A DNA stretch of 64,000 nucleotides. Origin: Onchocerca volvulus (Eukaryota; Nematoda; Chromadorea; Rhabditida; Onchocercidae). A program made the position numbers and the translations under genes. The stretch lies in assembly GCA_000499405.2 (NCBI GenBank), contig HG738137.1, positions 2,976,001 to 3,040,000 of the forward strand, read 5' to 3'. Below, piece after piece: positions 13,318 through 26,901 of this stretch (its first letter is position 1; the number at the start of each line of letters is the position of its first letter). The notes under the pieces are model-generated. The model worked only from the letters and a program-made list of their open reading frames with translations. It had not been told where the DNA came from and did not search any database.

Positions 13318-13319
<2 letters not shown>
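11645..13319. other. Intergenic, no gene supported
   Basis: This is AT-rich sequence with short degenerate repeats (ACTAGTAATGGAGCATG-like at about 12380-12430) and a small hairpin at 12648-12683. I saw no coding exon with good splice sites. Confidence 0.45.
12648..12683. repeat. Short inverted repeat (hairpin)
   Basis: The left arm GAATGAATGGAATTCTG and right arm CAGAATCCATTCATTC form a 16-bp stem with one bulged A and a 3-nt ACG loop. It lies in non-coding sequence and no function is evident. Confidence 0.75.
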
Positions 13320-13376
<57 letters not shown>

Positions 13377-13380
13377 CACA
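13320..13380. repeat. CA/TG dinucleotide microsatellite
   Basis: About 30 CA units are interrupted by a single CG near 13370 and followed by an imperfect tail (ACAGACACACACA). Its reverse strand creates artificial Val/Cys-rich open frames that are not genes. Confidence 0.97.
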
Positions 13381-14192
13381 TAAACAGACACACACATCTG
13401 GGATTGACAGATCGATGCGCAGAAGTTGACAAAGCTCAGGTAAAACTTTTTCTGTCTTCCCATCATTCTGCTGTGCTTGCTTACTTGATAAAACAGTTTC
13501 TCCGATGATTGTCGCTGGATTGAGGATGTGACACGTCTTCCTTCGAGAGTTCGTCCCGCAAAGCGCCGCCGCTGTGACAAATGTTTCTACTGCTGCTTCT
13601 GCTTTCTGCTACTGTTACCATTGCTGCTGTTGCTGCTTCTGTTGCTTAATCATTAAGCATCACATCTGTTGTGTCTTTTTTGCAAGAGAAGCATGTAAAA
13701 GAGAGAAATTTCAAATGTTGCTTAGAATGAAGAAAGATGGCTTCAAAAAATAACTCACATTGATACTACTACTACTGCAGTGTTGCTACGTCTATTAATG
13801 CAATGAAAAGTGGTGACGATGCTGCTGATGTTGTTGCTGCTGCGAAATGGGTGTTAGATTTTTGAAAATTTTTTAAATAAACAATTAACTCATGTCAAAT
13901 ATTTCGCTTCACCTCGTTTCATCTCAATTCCATTAAATGCTATTAAAAGTACTTTTTCACTTCTATTCACCGTTAATTACTTGCCAATTATTTGGATCTA
14001 ATCACTATTATCATTACTAATATCATCATCAGCGCCATTATTCTCATTCTTATTACTGCCCACTGTTCTTGTCAATATTATTGTTGCTATTTCTGTTATA
14101 ACTATCGTCATTCTTCTGCTTATTCTTCGAGCATTTCCGCCAAACAGTTGCCTTTTATAGGTTTGATCAAAGATTTTCTGAACGGCGAATTT
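13381..14192. other. Upstream region of the GPR158-like gene with CTG/TGC-rich simple sequence
   Basis: Trinucleotide-rich tracts (runs of CTGCTG and GCTGCTT around 13585-13650 and 13800-13850) precede the receptor gene. A candidate acceptor TTTTATAG at 14153-14160 lies about 32 bases before the ATG at 14193 and could serve spliced-leader trans-splicing. The frame stays open upstream to 13992 but has no ATG there. Confidence 0.4.
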
Positions 14193-17100
14193 ATGTTGTT
14201 TCTGTTATTATTACTATTATTATTGTCAACTTTCTCATCTACAGTAGTGTCAGTTCTGGTGAGTGCTATTCCGATCACCACTCCAACAACATCTACTCAA
14301 TCACCTTCCTCTATCTTTCCAAATAATTTTAAAAATGCCCACGCAGTAACATTTTCAACTTTGCTTACGCAACTGGAGCATATCGAGGATCAGAACTGTG
14401 AAAGCCTTCTGGCATTACCAAATTTGCATCTTTTAATTGAACATGAATTGAAGCAAAATAATCCACAAATCTTATTTCTGGCTCAATTGATCGCTCAGAA
14501 TCCTCATTCACACTTGCTTCATCTTCCTGCAAATGCTTCCTTAATCTTGGATTCACCGTTAGCCTACAATCTGTCGACGCCATTATTCGTCTTGCAGCTG
14601 CACTGCAGTCAAGTCGGGAATGATCCATTGCAACAATGGATTCCATTGCTTATTTATCCAACTTCTACTTTCGAATTCTATCTTACCGTACGCTTACGAC
14701 CGTTCGATCTAAACGCTTGTACTTTAATGCAATGCACCAATGCAAAGGTTATTCAAGTCAACAATCATTTTTTGAGAGTAATTTGAATGAAATATTTCAT
14801 TTTCGATTATTTGATTCAAGCATTTGTATTCTTGAAGAAAAACTTTTGCCTTAATAATATTAAAAGATATCTTATGGAGCAAGTTATGTCAACTTTTGTT
14901 AAAATCATTAAATTTCGCTTAGTAAGATTGATTTGAAAAAAAAAGCGTCAAATTTCATTTCCTCATTTTGTTTCAATGAAAGAATAAACTGATGAAAGGC
15001 GATGCAAAGTGTCATAAATATGAAACAAAAAAAAGAATTGGAAAGTTATTAATTTTATCCTGAAGAATTGCTTTTTCTTTTAAAATATTTCATTCATTAA
15101 TTGTTACTCATTCAGTACTTTCTCATTATGAAAAAACAGAAATAAAAAAGAAGCGATTTTCAATTTCTTTTAACAACTCCAGCTTTTTTATTTAGTTTAG
15201 TCAAAACTTTTTTTCCATTTTCAAATTATGCGTTTAAGGTAATATTAATTTCTCTTCTCATTTTTATTTTGTAAAATCACTCTTGAAAAAAAGAAAACCT
15301 CAACTGGTTTAAAATAAAAATACGTTATATCAATACCAAACAAAAGTTATATTATTAAGTTATATTATTTTTTGTTTAATAATATAATTAATTAATTAAA
15401 ACAGAAAAACAATAAACAAACAAAAAAACAACAAATGCAAATACAACTTTTTTTTTTCTTACTATGTTCGAGAATTAATACCTCTGCTGTTTCGGGATAT
15501 TTAAAAAAAATCACGCTATCTATAAAATTTACCTTTTGCAACAATTATGCAGAAGGGAAATTTAAGAGAACGCTATATTTTTTTTTTTTTTTTTTCATTG
15601 TTGACATTTTTTGCTTTCTTCCTCAGATTTTCGCTACTTGAATTTCAATCGTGCAAAACATATTTTGCTACTTTAATATGCCGCCGCAAATTATTTAGCA
15701 AATCTTTACTAACTAAATTTTCTTTAATCTTTGTGCTAACCAAAGTTTTCGCTATAATTCTGACGCATATTTAGCACTCGATCACATTCTCATAAAGCTT
15801 CATGCATGTAAACCAAGGAAACATCCAATCTCGTAAGCTTAGAGGATTGACCATTTATTAATTAACACCGCAAATTGACCAAGATAGAAAAAAAAGTGTC
15901 TTTTTTGTTTACTTGTCCATTAGTCATTTAATGTTTGGCCAGTTCAATTGTTCGAATATAATCTTCTTTACTTTCCTGGAACTTATTTCTTTGCTTGTTC
16001 ATTACTCTTTCTTATATTTTCCGCATCAAATTCCAAATTAATAACAAAAAAGCGCATATTCTGCTTCACAAAGCATGAAAGTAAATGTTTATGAATTTAT
16101 TAAAGTTGTAGTAAATTACTTGCGATAAACAAAACACTTCTTTCAGTCAATGGTATATTCAAAGTTTTCTTTTTGCCTAAAACTTAACGATTTTCGATAG
16201 AAATACTAGAAATTTGAAATCAGTGATTAATAATTTCATCTATTTCCTGGACTTTTTTTCTTGTTTCAATGTAACTTATAGATTAGGATAGATATTACCG
16301 TAAGATTCAAGGAAAAAAATACGGCTTTCCAAATCTTTTGCTTTTATTCTTCAGATCTTTTTTTTTCTTTTTTTTTGAAAAATAAAAGTTGGAATATTTT
16401 TTTTACCATTAAATTGGAAAGCAATAATTGAACTTGTCATAATAGAATAGCATTGTGAAACTAATTTTCGAACGAAGCAAAATGTCTATTGCTTATAAGA
16501 ATCGAAAATTACTCCATTTATAGTAATTTCTTCCTGTTTATGTCCATCATTTTTTCGGATTTACTGCAATCTATTGCACTTCGAAAGCTATCCATATTTC
16601 AATTTATTCAACGCAAAAAAAAAAAAGTTTTTTAATAAATTTCCTCGAATCTCCTAGAATCTCTGAGATTGTTCCCTTTTTGCTATCATCATTGGTTGAT
16701 TAACGAATGCATAATCATTCATGAACATAATTTGAAATGCTCTCCCGGGTTTTTTAGGAGGAGTAGGCATAATCACGAACTGTCAGCAAGATTTTGTTGA
16801 CATAAGAAAATATGAAATACGCATCTGAAATACATATATAAAATAAATATATATGAAATACAAAAATATGAAAACACAAAATATGATATACATACGCATA
16901 AAAATAGTTATATGAAAATATACACTTACATCGACATTTATATATAGGCAAGCCTTTTGACATTTAACCTTTCCTGCGATTTTCGTTACTTGATCAACAC
17001 TTACTTGTAGAGAGAAAAAAAAAATTTTTCTTAACCTCCAAGAAAACTGACATTTCTACAGTATTCAAATTATCTATCGAAACTAAACTGTCGAAGGATG

Positions 17101-20100
17101 AGGTATGTACACTACACGCCAAAGCACGTGCACAAAGTTGCGCACATTTCTTTCAGGAAATTTCCATCGCCGGATAAAGCAACTGTGTCTGAGAACGTGA
17201 TTTTCAGGCGCATGTACGTGCACTTACGTGAAAAGACCGCTATTCCTGGTACGACGAATTCGTTTGTATCCAAAGCATTCTGTCGTTAGAAGTCATTTTC
17301 CTGAAAGAAAACTGTTTCACTTATTCTCTCATAAGGTCACGTCTATTTAGACGACAATAACTAAAAGTTAACGGAGTAGAAAGTATTCTCATAAATTTAT
17401 ATCCGCATCTTCTAAATAATGGATGAAAATATCTATTAAATTATCTTAACTGATTAAATGGAAATAAGTTGAGAATCGAAGAGGTCATAGGTTGAATATT
17501 TTCGATTATCATTATCTTTTTTTTTTTTTGTTAGGAACAGTTTTTCTATTTTTATTTCATTTTTATGCACGGAACAATTTTCCCGAATAATTTTAATTAT
17601 CTTTATGTGTACCTGTTTTAATCTCATCGTAAATCAGCTGTCAATCATATAACATGTAAAAATTGAGTATTGAAACATCAAATTCTCTGAAATGATCAGA
17701 TTGATCGGAAAAGTCATAAATAATTGGAAAACTCCCACGGGATTGCGGTGATTTTGCGCTGGATATTTCGATTGCAATAAAATGAAATTTTATAGAATGC
17801 TCAAAAGATAGAATTGAAATAGGAAAAATACTTTGTTAAATGATACCGAGATTAAATACCTAAGTTTTTGCAGTGTACATGGACAAGACATGGTGGTATA
17901 CGAGTATATGCTCGCACATGTTGTACCAATGATACATCTTTATGCCGCGATACCGCGGAGCAGAATCGCGGTATTTTGGTGCTTTTGAATGGATTATGTT
18001 CAACAGTTTGCATTTTACTAATATCAGTGGTTGTTCGAGAACGACGTAGGCATCATGAAGTACGTGGTTGGGCATTGATGGAAATTTTCTTTCTCGGTGC
18101 TTCCATATTATATTCTATTGTAAGTTTGGTAAAATTCTTTTTACACAGTAATTTTAAGACCGAAATTATTGACTTTTTATATAAAATTTAAATTTATGTG
18201 AAGTTATTCAAACTTTAAATTTATTTTAAACCTTAAATTGAATTTGAATTTATTTTCTTATATGAAATTTACACGAAATTTAAGAAAATAAAATTTCGTT
18301 TTTTATATTTGTTGTATTTTGATATTTTCTAAATTATTTTCTGGAACAAAAGTAGAAAAATAAAATATATGAAATATTGATTTATTTTATTCGAAGTATC
18401 GATAAAATTTATTGCAGTTATTGTTGGATTGGTTTAATTCAATCACATCGACGTGCTGTATTGCGATATGGTTACGTCAAATTGGTTTTTCGACCTTTTA
18501 TGGGTCAATTGTTTTGAAAATTTACAGGTATTAGTTATGTGTAACTTGGAAAAAGAATCATGGAATGAATAAATTTTTCAACGAGAATTTGATAAATTCT
18601 CAAAAATCCTTCCCAAATATATAAGGCATTGGATTTGTCAAATAAAGTGATTTCAGAAACGAATAACAAAAAAATGGATTAACTGAAGCTTTCAACTGAT
18701 TATAAATATTTAGTAAACAAGGCCCTGATTTTCTATTTGCTCTGCGAATTAGTTTTGCTTTTTTTTATTGAATAAAAAATTCCAATTATGAGTACCAAAA
18801 ATATTTTATGATTTTATCCTTCATCCGAAATTATAATTAAAGGAAATTTTAAAATTTGTGGATGAATAAGATTTTCTGCAATTCTTTGTTTTCGAATTTA
18901 GATAATTAAGTTCAACAATAAAGCGTTATGAAATTTGAACCGTTTAATTAAAAAAGCCATGAATATGCTTCTCACGCTTCGTAACTATTACAAATTTACA
19001 AATAAAGTCAATTTTTCATCCGAAATTATAATTAAAGGAATTTACAAGAATATCGTGTACGTCAAGCTCATCATGTTATTGTGAAAGAAGAAGATCTGAT
19101 GAAATATTTGGCTTGCCTGCTAGCATTAACAGTAACTGGGCTTATTGCTTGGACACTTGGCTCATTTGCTGATCAAGAGCTATGGAAAAGTTCATGGCCA
19201 CAATGTCCCATACAAGCATGGTGCTTAGTTTGGCAAGGTATGAACGATTTTCATTTTCTATATACAAGCAAATAGATATAGGTTAATTATTTTAAGCAAA
19301 GAATTATACTGAAAAAGAAGGAAAAAGTGGACAAAATATAAAATCTACGAATATATACTTGCTTTATTTATAAAACTCAATTGTCGTCGATTTTTCTTTG
19401 ATGTCAGCTAATTCATCATTTCTCATGATGCATTTTTTTGCTCTTTTCAAACGAATAATTGGAAAAACAAATGCTAATTGGCATATAAAAACGGAACTTA
19501 TCCACATTTAATATTCATTATATTTTATTCATTTTTTCTTAGTTCAATTTTTATAATTTTCGGAAAAAGATAGTGGAATTTCAGTTCTTCTTTTGCAGCT
19601 TATGAATCGTTATTTCTAATCTATGGGATGCGATTGTGTTATAAAGCTCGAAATAGTAAATGGTTAGAATGGTGGCAGTTTACAGTAGCTGTATATTTGG
19701 AAGCGATTGTCACATTGCTTGCTAACTTTTTAAGGTTAATTAAATTATAGATTTATTCAATTATAATGGACGAAAATTTTTGCTCAACACTTTCTATACT
19801 GGTACCACACGTCAAAATCATGTATTATTAGTTGTCTTCAATTTATTTTAATGAAGCTTTTGTAATTCCCGATTATTTGATCCTTGTGATATGCCTGGAA
19901 TATCGCTGTATCGTAAATTTCGATGAAGATAATGAGAATTTGATAAGCAACATGACCTCCCTTTTCACATCATTTTAATATTTCATTAAAAATGAAGCTT
20001 CCTGTTACTTATTCCTTGCACATAGAAAAATACAGTTGTAAGTCATTGTAATATTAGAAAATTATCTGGTCAAATCAGTTGATTCTGTAAATATTTTGAT

Positions 20101-22663
20101 TGTGGATTCAAATCAAATCTTTTCCAGAAATTCAAATTCCACATTTTTCATTTCCAGATATTCTATTCGTTATTGGGCGCATAGTGATACATTAATGACG
20201 ATCACATTTGTACAGTTACATTTGACTGTTTCTATTAATATTGTTATTATCATTGCTCCCAAATTTTATTTGGTTAGTTTCATTCTTTCTTTCATCGATA
20301 TATGAAAATAATTTTCCTAGAAGCAGGCCAAGTTTGATTTCTACTTCTATCATAAGCCCAGCATCCCAGTAATATGATTTTCAACTAGTGACTCTTTATA
20401 TTTGATAAATATTCGTTCTTGAAGAGCTGATTAACTCCGACCATCCTTTGGGATAGGCCATTTCCTGTAAGGCCTTAAAGACTCTCACTTCCTTATATGT
20501 TTTTCCCAAAGTCCTTATTTATAGTATTATTAGTAAAGAAAAAAAGCGGGCAAGAGCAAATCAGAAATTTTTTTCATTTTTTTAAAATAGCTTTGCACTA
20601 AGTTTGGTAAATTAAGACAAGATGAATGAATTGACAAACAATTTATTTGATCAAGAGAAGAAAACTCTGATTCTTAGTAAAATATATTTGTGAATATTCC
20701 CCAAAAATTATGCGTCAAGCATATGTTGAGCAACAGATAGTTGTACTTGAGCGAAAGAAATATATGATCGATTTCTTTTTTTTCGTTTTTGAATAGAAAA
20801 AAAGAGTTTCAACTTTTCCATTTTTCAAGCGTTTCTTGCTTCCTTCTTGCAAAATTCATCTTTCTTCCGTTTACCATCGATGAAATTTTGTTGTTAAATA
20901 TTTCTAAAACAAAAGAAAAAAAAAATCCTTGAAATGAAGACGACTAAGACGAAATTCGAAATGAAAAGACACTAACAATAAAAGAATAGAATAATCAAAC
21001 AGATAATATTGTAAATGATTTCCTTCAAATGTTTTGATATCTTTAATATAGCAAAATGAGCACTGAAAACTTACCATCGTTTTTGACATAATCTCAATCC
21101 ATGTTTTAAATTATATTCTACTCCGAATTTAAATTTCTTGAACTTGCTTCATTTTTAAAGGAAGTTAGTCATTACCATAACCAGGTTAAATACATGGATC
21201 TTCAGGTCGAAATTATTCAACATTTAAAACTTTTCTTTAGAATGTATGTATTCGTTATAATAATCTTCAACAATTTGTTCTGCATTTTGAACTTTAAGAG
21301 GATCCAAATTTTTAGAAATTATAGGTTACTGTGAAACATTGAGGCAGGTGTATCCGTTGTGAAAGTTTTATAAAAAAAAAAAAGATTTTCAAAAAAAACC
21401 TGAAAAAATCTAGTTTGCTATTAGTTGCCTACTTTGTTTTAATTTCAGCATAACATCATCACTCGAATTCTCAAAATTTAAGGTTAGCTCGGGTGGCACA
21501 AGGCGTACGCAGACATTATCAGGTACAGGCAATAAAGCGCATCCATCGTTGGCTAAACTTCGTGACAATTTATTGAATGGAACAATTGATTTTGCCGAAG
21601 TGCCCATAGTTGACATGAATCCGGAAGACATAAGGGTGAGAAATTTTTTTGGATTTCTGGCGAATTTCATTTACAAATACAAGAAAATTTTCTGCGGCAA
21701 CTAAACTCTTTTCACTAAACTATAGAGTGAAACTTACGCAAGCTGAAAAAGCTAACATTTTTCCCCTTAGAAAAAGTGATATCAAAGAACTGTTCTATTT
21801 AATTTAACATTTGGCTATTGTACAAAAAAGAATCAGATAATTGGATCTCTTTTCTTCAAATGGCCAAAGAATGATAGTATATTCTCAGTTTGCTTTTATA
21901 GTTTCTGAATATATATTGTACTTGCAAACAATACATAATCGAATTTTATGAAAGAAATAGTTTCACTTGCTTTGATATGTTAATTGTTAATTTAGGCTGA
22001 ACTAAAACGAGTTTACACGCAACTGAGAATGTACAAATTGAAAAATTTGTATCAAGATAATCCACACATCAGTAGACGAAAAGGTGGTAAGAAATCAAGC
22101 AGTGATAAAGTGATTATTAAAAATCGACGCATTTCAATATCTACATCAAGTCCTCCTAAAGTGAGCTTGCCTTCACTCTGTATTACTTTGTCTCATAACA
22201 AAAGCTATTTTAGTTTAATAAAAGCTATGCAGTACTTGCAATCAGACATAATAACTGATTCAAAATCTCATTATTTTAGGGAATTGCGAAAACTGCTATG
22301 ATGACATGGCTTCTCTTTCAACTATTAGGGTTCATTTTTTCAGCAGTGAACTAAAATCAGAAAGACTCATTTTTCAGAGTTCTTTTCATGGAACTGCAAG
22401 TTCAAAGAAAAAAGGGAATTCTTTACTACTTTGGAATGTTCGAACTATATCAATTTTCAATTAAATAATGTTGTACCGTAGCGCTAGTGGAAAAATTTGT
22501 ATTATAAAAATGCAATATTTCCATAGTTAATATATTTTCATTATAGGCTAAAAGAATGGATGAGGATGAACGAAACGATTTAACCGTCGAATCGGCACCT
22601 CATAATGTTTTCCTTTCAACATATAAACTACAGTTAGAACCACATCAATCAATACGTGTATAG
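14193..22663 (+). CDS. Class C orphan G-protein-coupled receptor, GPR158/GPR179-like
   Basis: Exons: 14193-14747 (or 14777), 17874-18119, 18418-18527, 19038-19237, 19599-19734, 20158-20272, 21483-21635, 21996-22160, 22547-22663. They code for about 600 residues. The start gives a Leu-rich signal peptide. The N-terminal exon encodes an extracellular domain with several NxS/T sites. Exon 2 has a Cys-rich stretch, then TM1 and TM2 (GWALMEIFFLGASILYSI). TM3 is followed by GSIVLKIYRNLQEYRVR; TM4 is MKYLACLLALTVTGLIAWTL; TM5 contains LIYGMRLCYKAR; TM7 contains VQLHLTVSINIVIIIAPKF. The tail PEDIRAELKRVYTQL...NNPHISRR-like pattern (here DNPHISRRK) matches the GPR158/179 post-7TM helix closely. Vertebrate relatives have much longer tails. 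Further N-terminal exons between 14.8 and 17.9 kb are possible. AATAAA lies at 22665-22670. Confidence 0.85.
18820..19040 (+). repeat. Direct repeat duplicating a splice acceptor in the GPR158-like gene
   Basis: The 26-base string TTCATCCGAAATTATAATTA plus AAGGAA occurs at 18820-18845 and again at 19015-19040. The second copy contains the acceptor ATTAAAG|G used by the exon starting at 19038. The first copy is therefore a decoy acceptor 195 bases upstream, without the exon behind it. Confidence 0.85.
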
Positions 22664-23577
22664 AAATAAATGTTTTAAAAAATCGTCAGAAGCAACTAAA
22701 ATTTAAACCTGATAGATATTGCGGAGTTATCTGAAATACCTTACACATCTCTCTTCACTTATTGTCCTACCGATGGTAATATGCTGTCTCAAATTCAAAT
22801 CTGTCATATAATTTCTGATTTGTTTTTCAATAAAACCATGCGTAGCTAACCTCCATTGACAAAATGTCATTCAATTTCGTATGGCTATACTGTTGAATAT
22901 TAAAAATGGATTTTCGCTATTCCTTCTCCATGCTAAATGTTGTCATAAATCATAGGTTCGTTCAAGACTTTCTGCTTATCCAATTACTTTGAGTTAAAGA
23001 ATCAACAAAACTCTAAAGAAATGCACAAAATTAACATCAATCATCAGTTAACATACATGCAGACCACGTAAACAACGTCTTATCAGCCTAGTTCCTTAAA
23101 CTAAAAGTTCTGCTTTTCAGAAATTTCCCTAATCACATTTCATAAAGTCGCCCCTGAGAAGACTACCTGAGAAGCCTACCTCAAACCAAATTCACAGAAT
23201 CGATATAAATATCTCACCAAGAACGTTGAATGATATTAAAGAGAATAAAAAACATAAATTCTTTAAAAACGTTTGTCTGTATTTCAGTCATCTCAAACCT
23301 TCTGCTTTCAATTGCTATTAAACCCAAATTTCACTCAGAACTTTAAATAAAAAAGTAAAATAAACAAGAAGTAGATGACCATTTTATTTGAAATAGATAA
23401 AATTGGATTATCCTTTAGAACAAGTGGAAATTCAGAAAAGGATAAAAAAATAAGCGGAAAAAATTCAGATTTTTATATTGCTAGCCAAAAAGCACAATAT
23501 TAAAAACTCTTTATCGAATATTGGCAATAAACTATAAAGAACAAACGAATCTCATGCTTCATATGACAGAACTTCAC
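22664..23577. other. Convergent intergenic between the receptor gene and rps-26
   Basis: The tails of two convergent genes meet here. It contains the plus-strand AATAAA at 22665-22670. No further exon or RNA gene was seen. Confidence 0.5.
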
Positions 23578-24170
<593 letters not shown>

Positions 24171-25410
24171 CGTTTCCTCGAACTAAATCAGTTTATCCTG
24201 GAAGCAAACTGAATTTACCAATTAAATTGGTTTCTAAAGTAATAATATCAAAACACTTAATCGCCGCTACTCACTCAGATCAAGTTGACTATCCCAAGAG
24301 ATCTGTACGTTTTTCTGTAAATCTATCAAGTACATGAAAAACTAACGACACTACTACAGAACACAATAAAACATGGATATTACATAAATTGTTGGGCCTT
24401 TACGTACATGGAATCCAAATCCAATCAAGAAAATTGAAGTGAGTATAATATAGTTTGGTTACGTCCTGATCTACTTCACTTACGTGATCCGACTCTCATC
24501 TTTCGACTTTACAGCATTCACCAAAGATTATACGAAGCATTCGAAAAGTCAAGAGAGACCGGATCGATGATTTTTTAACTTTTACTCTACTAAAAGAAAT
24601 ACAGAAATATTGCTCAAACTTATTGTAAAATGACTTATCCGACTTGACCCTCCGATTTTTGACATCCCCACTCGACCTGATCTACCAGAATACCTACCAA
24701 CCATCTCTATGTCTCCTCCTAATTATCGAGAATCCAGAGCTGTAGGCCAAATTACACAAATCAAAACAACATTTCACGGCCGCGAAATGCAACCGTATCA
24801 TACTGGCTTCTTCGAAGAATCAATGCGAAGTTGTTATGACGGTCTGTATTGATCTCTTCGATAGAACTCAGATATGGGGAATCAGGAACCGATATCACAT
24901 TTTATTGCAGGTCATATTTGGAATTACCAATTACTGCCAAGTTACTATTATTAAGCCATGTTTGAAATTATCAGTTATTACCAAATTATGTTTGGAACCA
25001 CTAGTTATTATTGATCATGTTTAAAATTATCAATTATTGTCAGACCATGTTTGAAATTATCAGTTGTTATTAAGCCATATCTGAACTTATCAGTATCTAA
25101 AATTATTATTAAGCCATGTTTGAAATTGTCATTTCGTTTGAAGTCATCAATCGAAGGATCTTATCAAAATTAGATCACTTGTTGAATTCATAAATGACAC
25201 GATCTTTTTATTATTTTTTGGTAAACCAAATATACATAACACGGTTAAGACCTAGCAATCACAGTGAGCAAAACAGAGAGAAGAAATTAAAATTTAAATG
25301 TAATATACACCTAAGTTGGACAGATAAGGAATTTTAATCTCCAATCGGTATATTTATTTAGTGATTATGCATTTAGCATAAGAGAAGAATTATGTTATTG
25401 ATACATTTTA
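24171..25410. other. Intergenic between rps-26 and tmem-107
   Basis: The region holds the rps-26 leader acceptor at its left edge, a somewhat less AT-rich patch (24640-24790) with no usable frame, and a tandem repeat of about 30 bp (24950-25131). No gene is supported. Confidence 0.5.
24950..25131. repeat. Degenerate tandem repeat of about 30 bp
   Basis: About six units carry a CCATGTTTGAAATTATCAGT-like core. Their ATGTTT or equivalent falls at 24958, 24988, 25017, 25047, 25077 and 25117. Units differ by several substitutions, so the array is old. No coding frame runs through it. Confidence 0.75.
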
Positions 25411-26074
25411 TCAACAGTGTTCTTTGAAGTTGAAACGCATGAGTATGAGCACGTTCAAGAAAGCAATTAACAAAGCTGGTACGGAAAAAACTCCGAAAAC
25501 AATCCAGAAATGATATACTGGATGACTGTCAACAATAAATTTCAATAGAAAGATCGTTGCCAAAAGATGTAGAGACATCAAAAAGATGATTTTCTTGGAA
25601 GTATGAAGTTGAAATATTAGTAATATAATTTCAATGAGACAAAATATTATTCCTAGAATTAATGCAGTCATTAGTGATGTTTCCATATTCGTGTATTCGC
25701 TTTTCGTCCAGTCTGTCAAGGGTAATGATGCCATCACGTATTCTGCAAGTTGAGAAACTTAATATTTTGTGATAAGTGTGAATTTGGATTAAAAATAATC
25801 AACTTGGAATTAAAAAGAATTTCATTGCCTCCACTTTCTTTTTTTTTAGCAAAACAAGAATAGCAATAACATCGAAATAGAAACATTAAAAAAAAAATTC
25901 TTGCAGTGCATTCTCTGAATTTCATCTTCCGGATAAAAGGATCTAAATAAATTTAAGCACATATGTAGATCAGAACTAGAGTTTCTAACCATTCATATCT
26001 GATACTGCCATCTCTAACATTGTTCCGTGAGCTAAAAGAGTTAGAAAATATGCAGATGATACACTCCATGTCAT
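25411..26074 (-). CDS. tmem-107: TMEM107-like ciliary transition-zone membrane protein
   Basis: TMEM107 is a four-helix protein of the ciliary transition zone (MKS module). In a nematode it is expected in ciliated sensory neurons. Exon 1 is 26074-25990 and exon 2 is 25742-25411, joined in phase 1. Exon 1 reads MTWSVSSAYFLTLLAHGTML; FLTLLAH sits at the same position as in vertebrate TMEM107, and the 20 residues from that His to the conserved SLP motif also match in length. Exon 2 gives SLPLTDWTKSEYTN, then TM2, a conserved EIILLI segment, SLHLLATIF (TM3) and VYHFWIVFGVFSVPALLIAF (TM4). The total is 138 residues, against about 140 in the family. The first helix looks more polar than usual after HGTML. 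It lies 828 bp downstream of dnj-12 on the same strand. Confidence 0.82.
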
Positions 26075-26901
26075 TATAAATTGGAAGGCTCGGCCAGAGT
26101 ACCAAGTCAGCAGCAGTATTCACCAAGTTAGCAGCAGTTTCACTATGGAAACAAGTCATAACCATGCATCCCGAATCCTGAGATCGCTCCTAAAAGTGAT
26201 CGATTTCCCTGGTTGTAATATGCCCTTTCTTACCTTGATGGCTTACCCAAGTATAGCTGAAACAACTCAATTACGTTTACGCGTAGCTATGCAACGAAGG
26301 CTCATTTAAACGAGATTTTGTCTCTAATGATTAATTAATAATCGAATTTGACATTTAGCCAAAAAATGAAGTAAATAAAACGACAGAACAATTTTATATC
26401 TACCATCCGGTCTTATCTAGAAAGCTTTTGCATTATCTTAATCTGCTATTCAGTAACTAGAATCATATGATTTTGAAAAAAAAAAAAAAAGAAAACTAGA
26501 ATTTCTCGAAATACAACTGCATGCATCAACATATATTATTTAAGCATTTATTAAATTCATACGACAAAATATGCCATAATAAATTCAAAGTACATGCCAC
26601 TGTAAAATCACAAGTACTTCAAATCATACAATTATCGCTAGCCATAATACCAGATACAAGGTGGGCCACAATAAGGAGTAATCCTCCGAATAAAATGTAT
26701 TTTGACGACTAATGCCTTTTTATTTCAAAAGTTTCACCAAAAAAAAAAAACCTTTTTTGAAAATCCCCATAGCCTAGAGTTCCAGAATTTATCTTGCACC
26801 AAAATAATCCTTAAAAATAAAGGAAGTTTTCTTAATTTTTAACTTTCCAAATTTTTATGTATGCGAAAGTAACAATTCGCTACAGAAGACATAAATGATA
26901 A
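26075..26901. other. Intergenic between dnj-12 and tmem-107
   Basis: About 830 bp of AT-rich sequence separates two same-strand genes. A minus-strand AATAAA near 26718-26735 is a possible dnj-12 poly(A) signal. Open frames here are short and lie in the wrong frame for either gene. Confidence 0.45.

Noticed and set aside
13198..13580. Minus-strand frames rich in Val-Cys
   Set aside because: They are translations of the CA/TG microsatellite at 13320-13380.
14365..14646. Minus-strand 93-residue frame
   Set aside because: It is antisense to the first exon of the GPR158-like gene, which has far better evidence (signal peptide, N-glycosylation sites, downstream 7TM exons).
25953..26165. 70-residue minus-strand frame overlapping tmem-107 exon 1
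   Set aside because: It is a different frame. The frame starting at 26074 gives the conserved FLTLLAH motif at the correct distance and the right splice phase.
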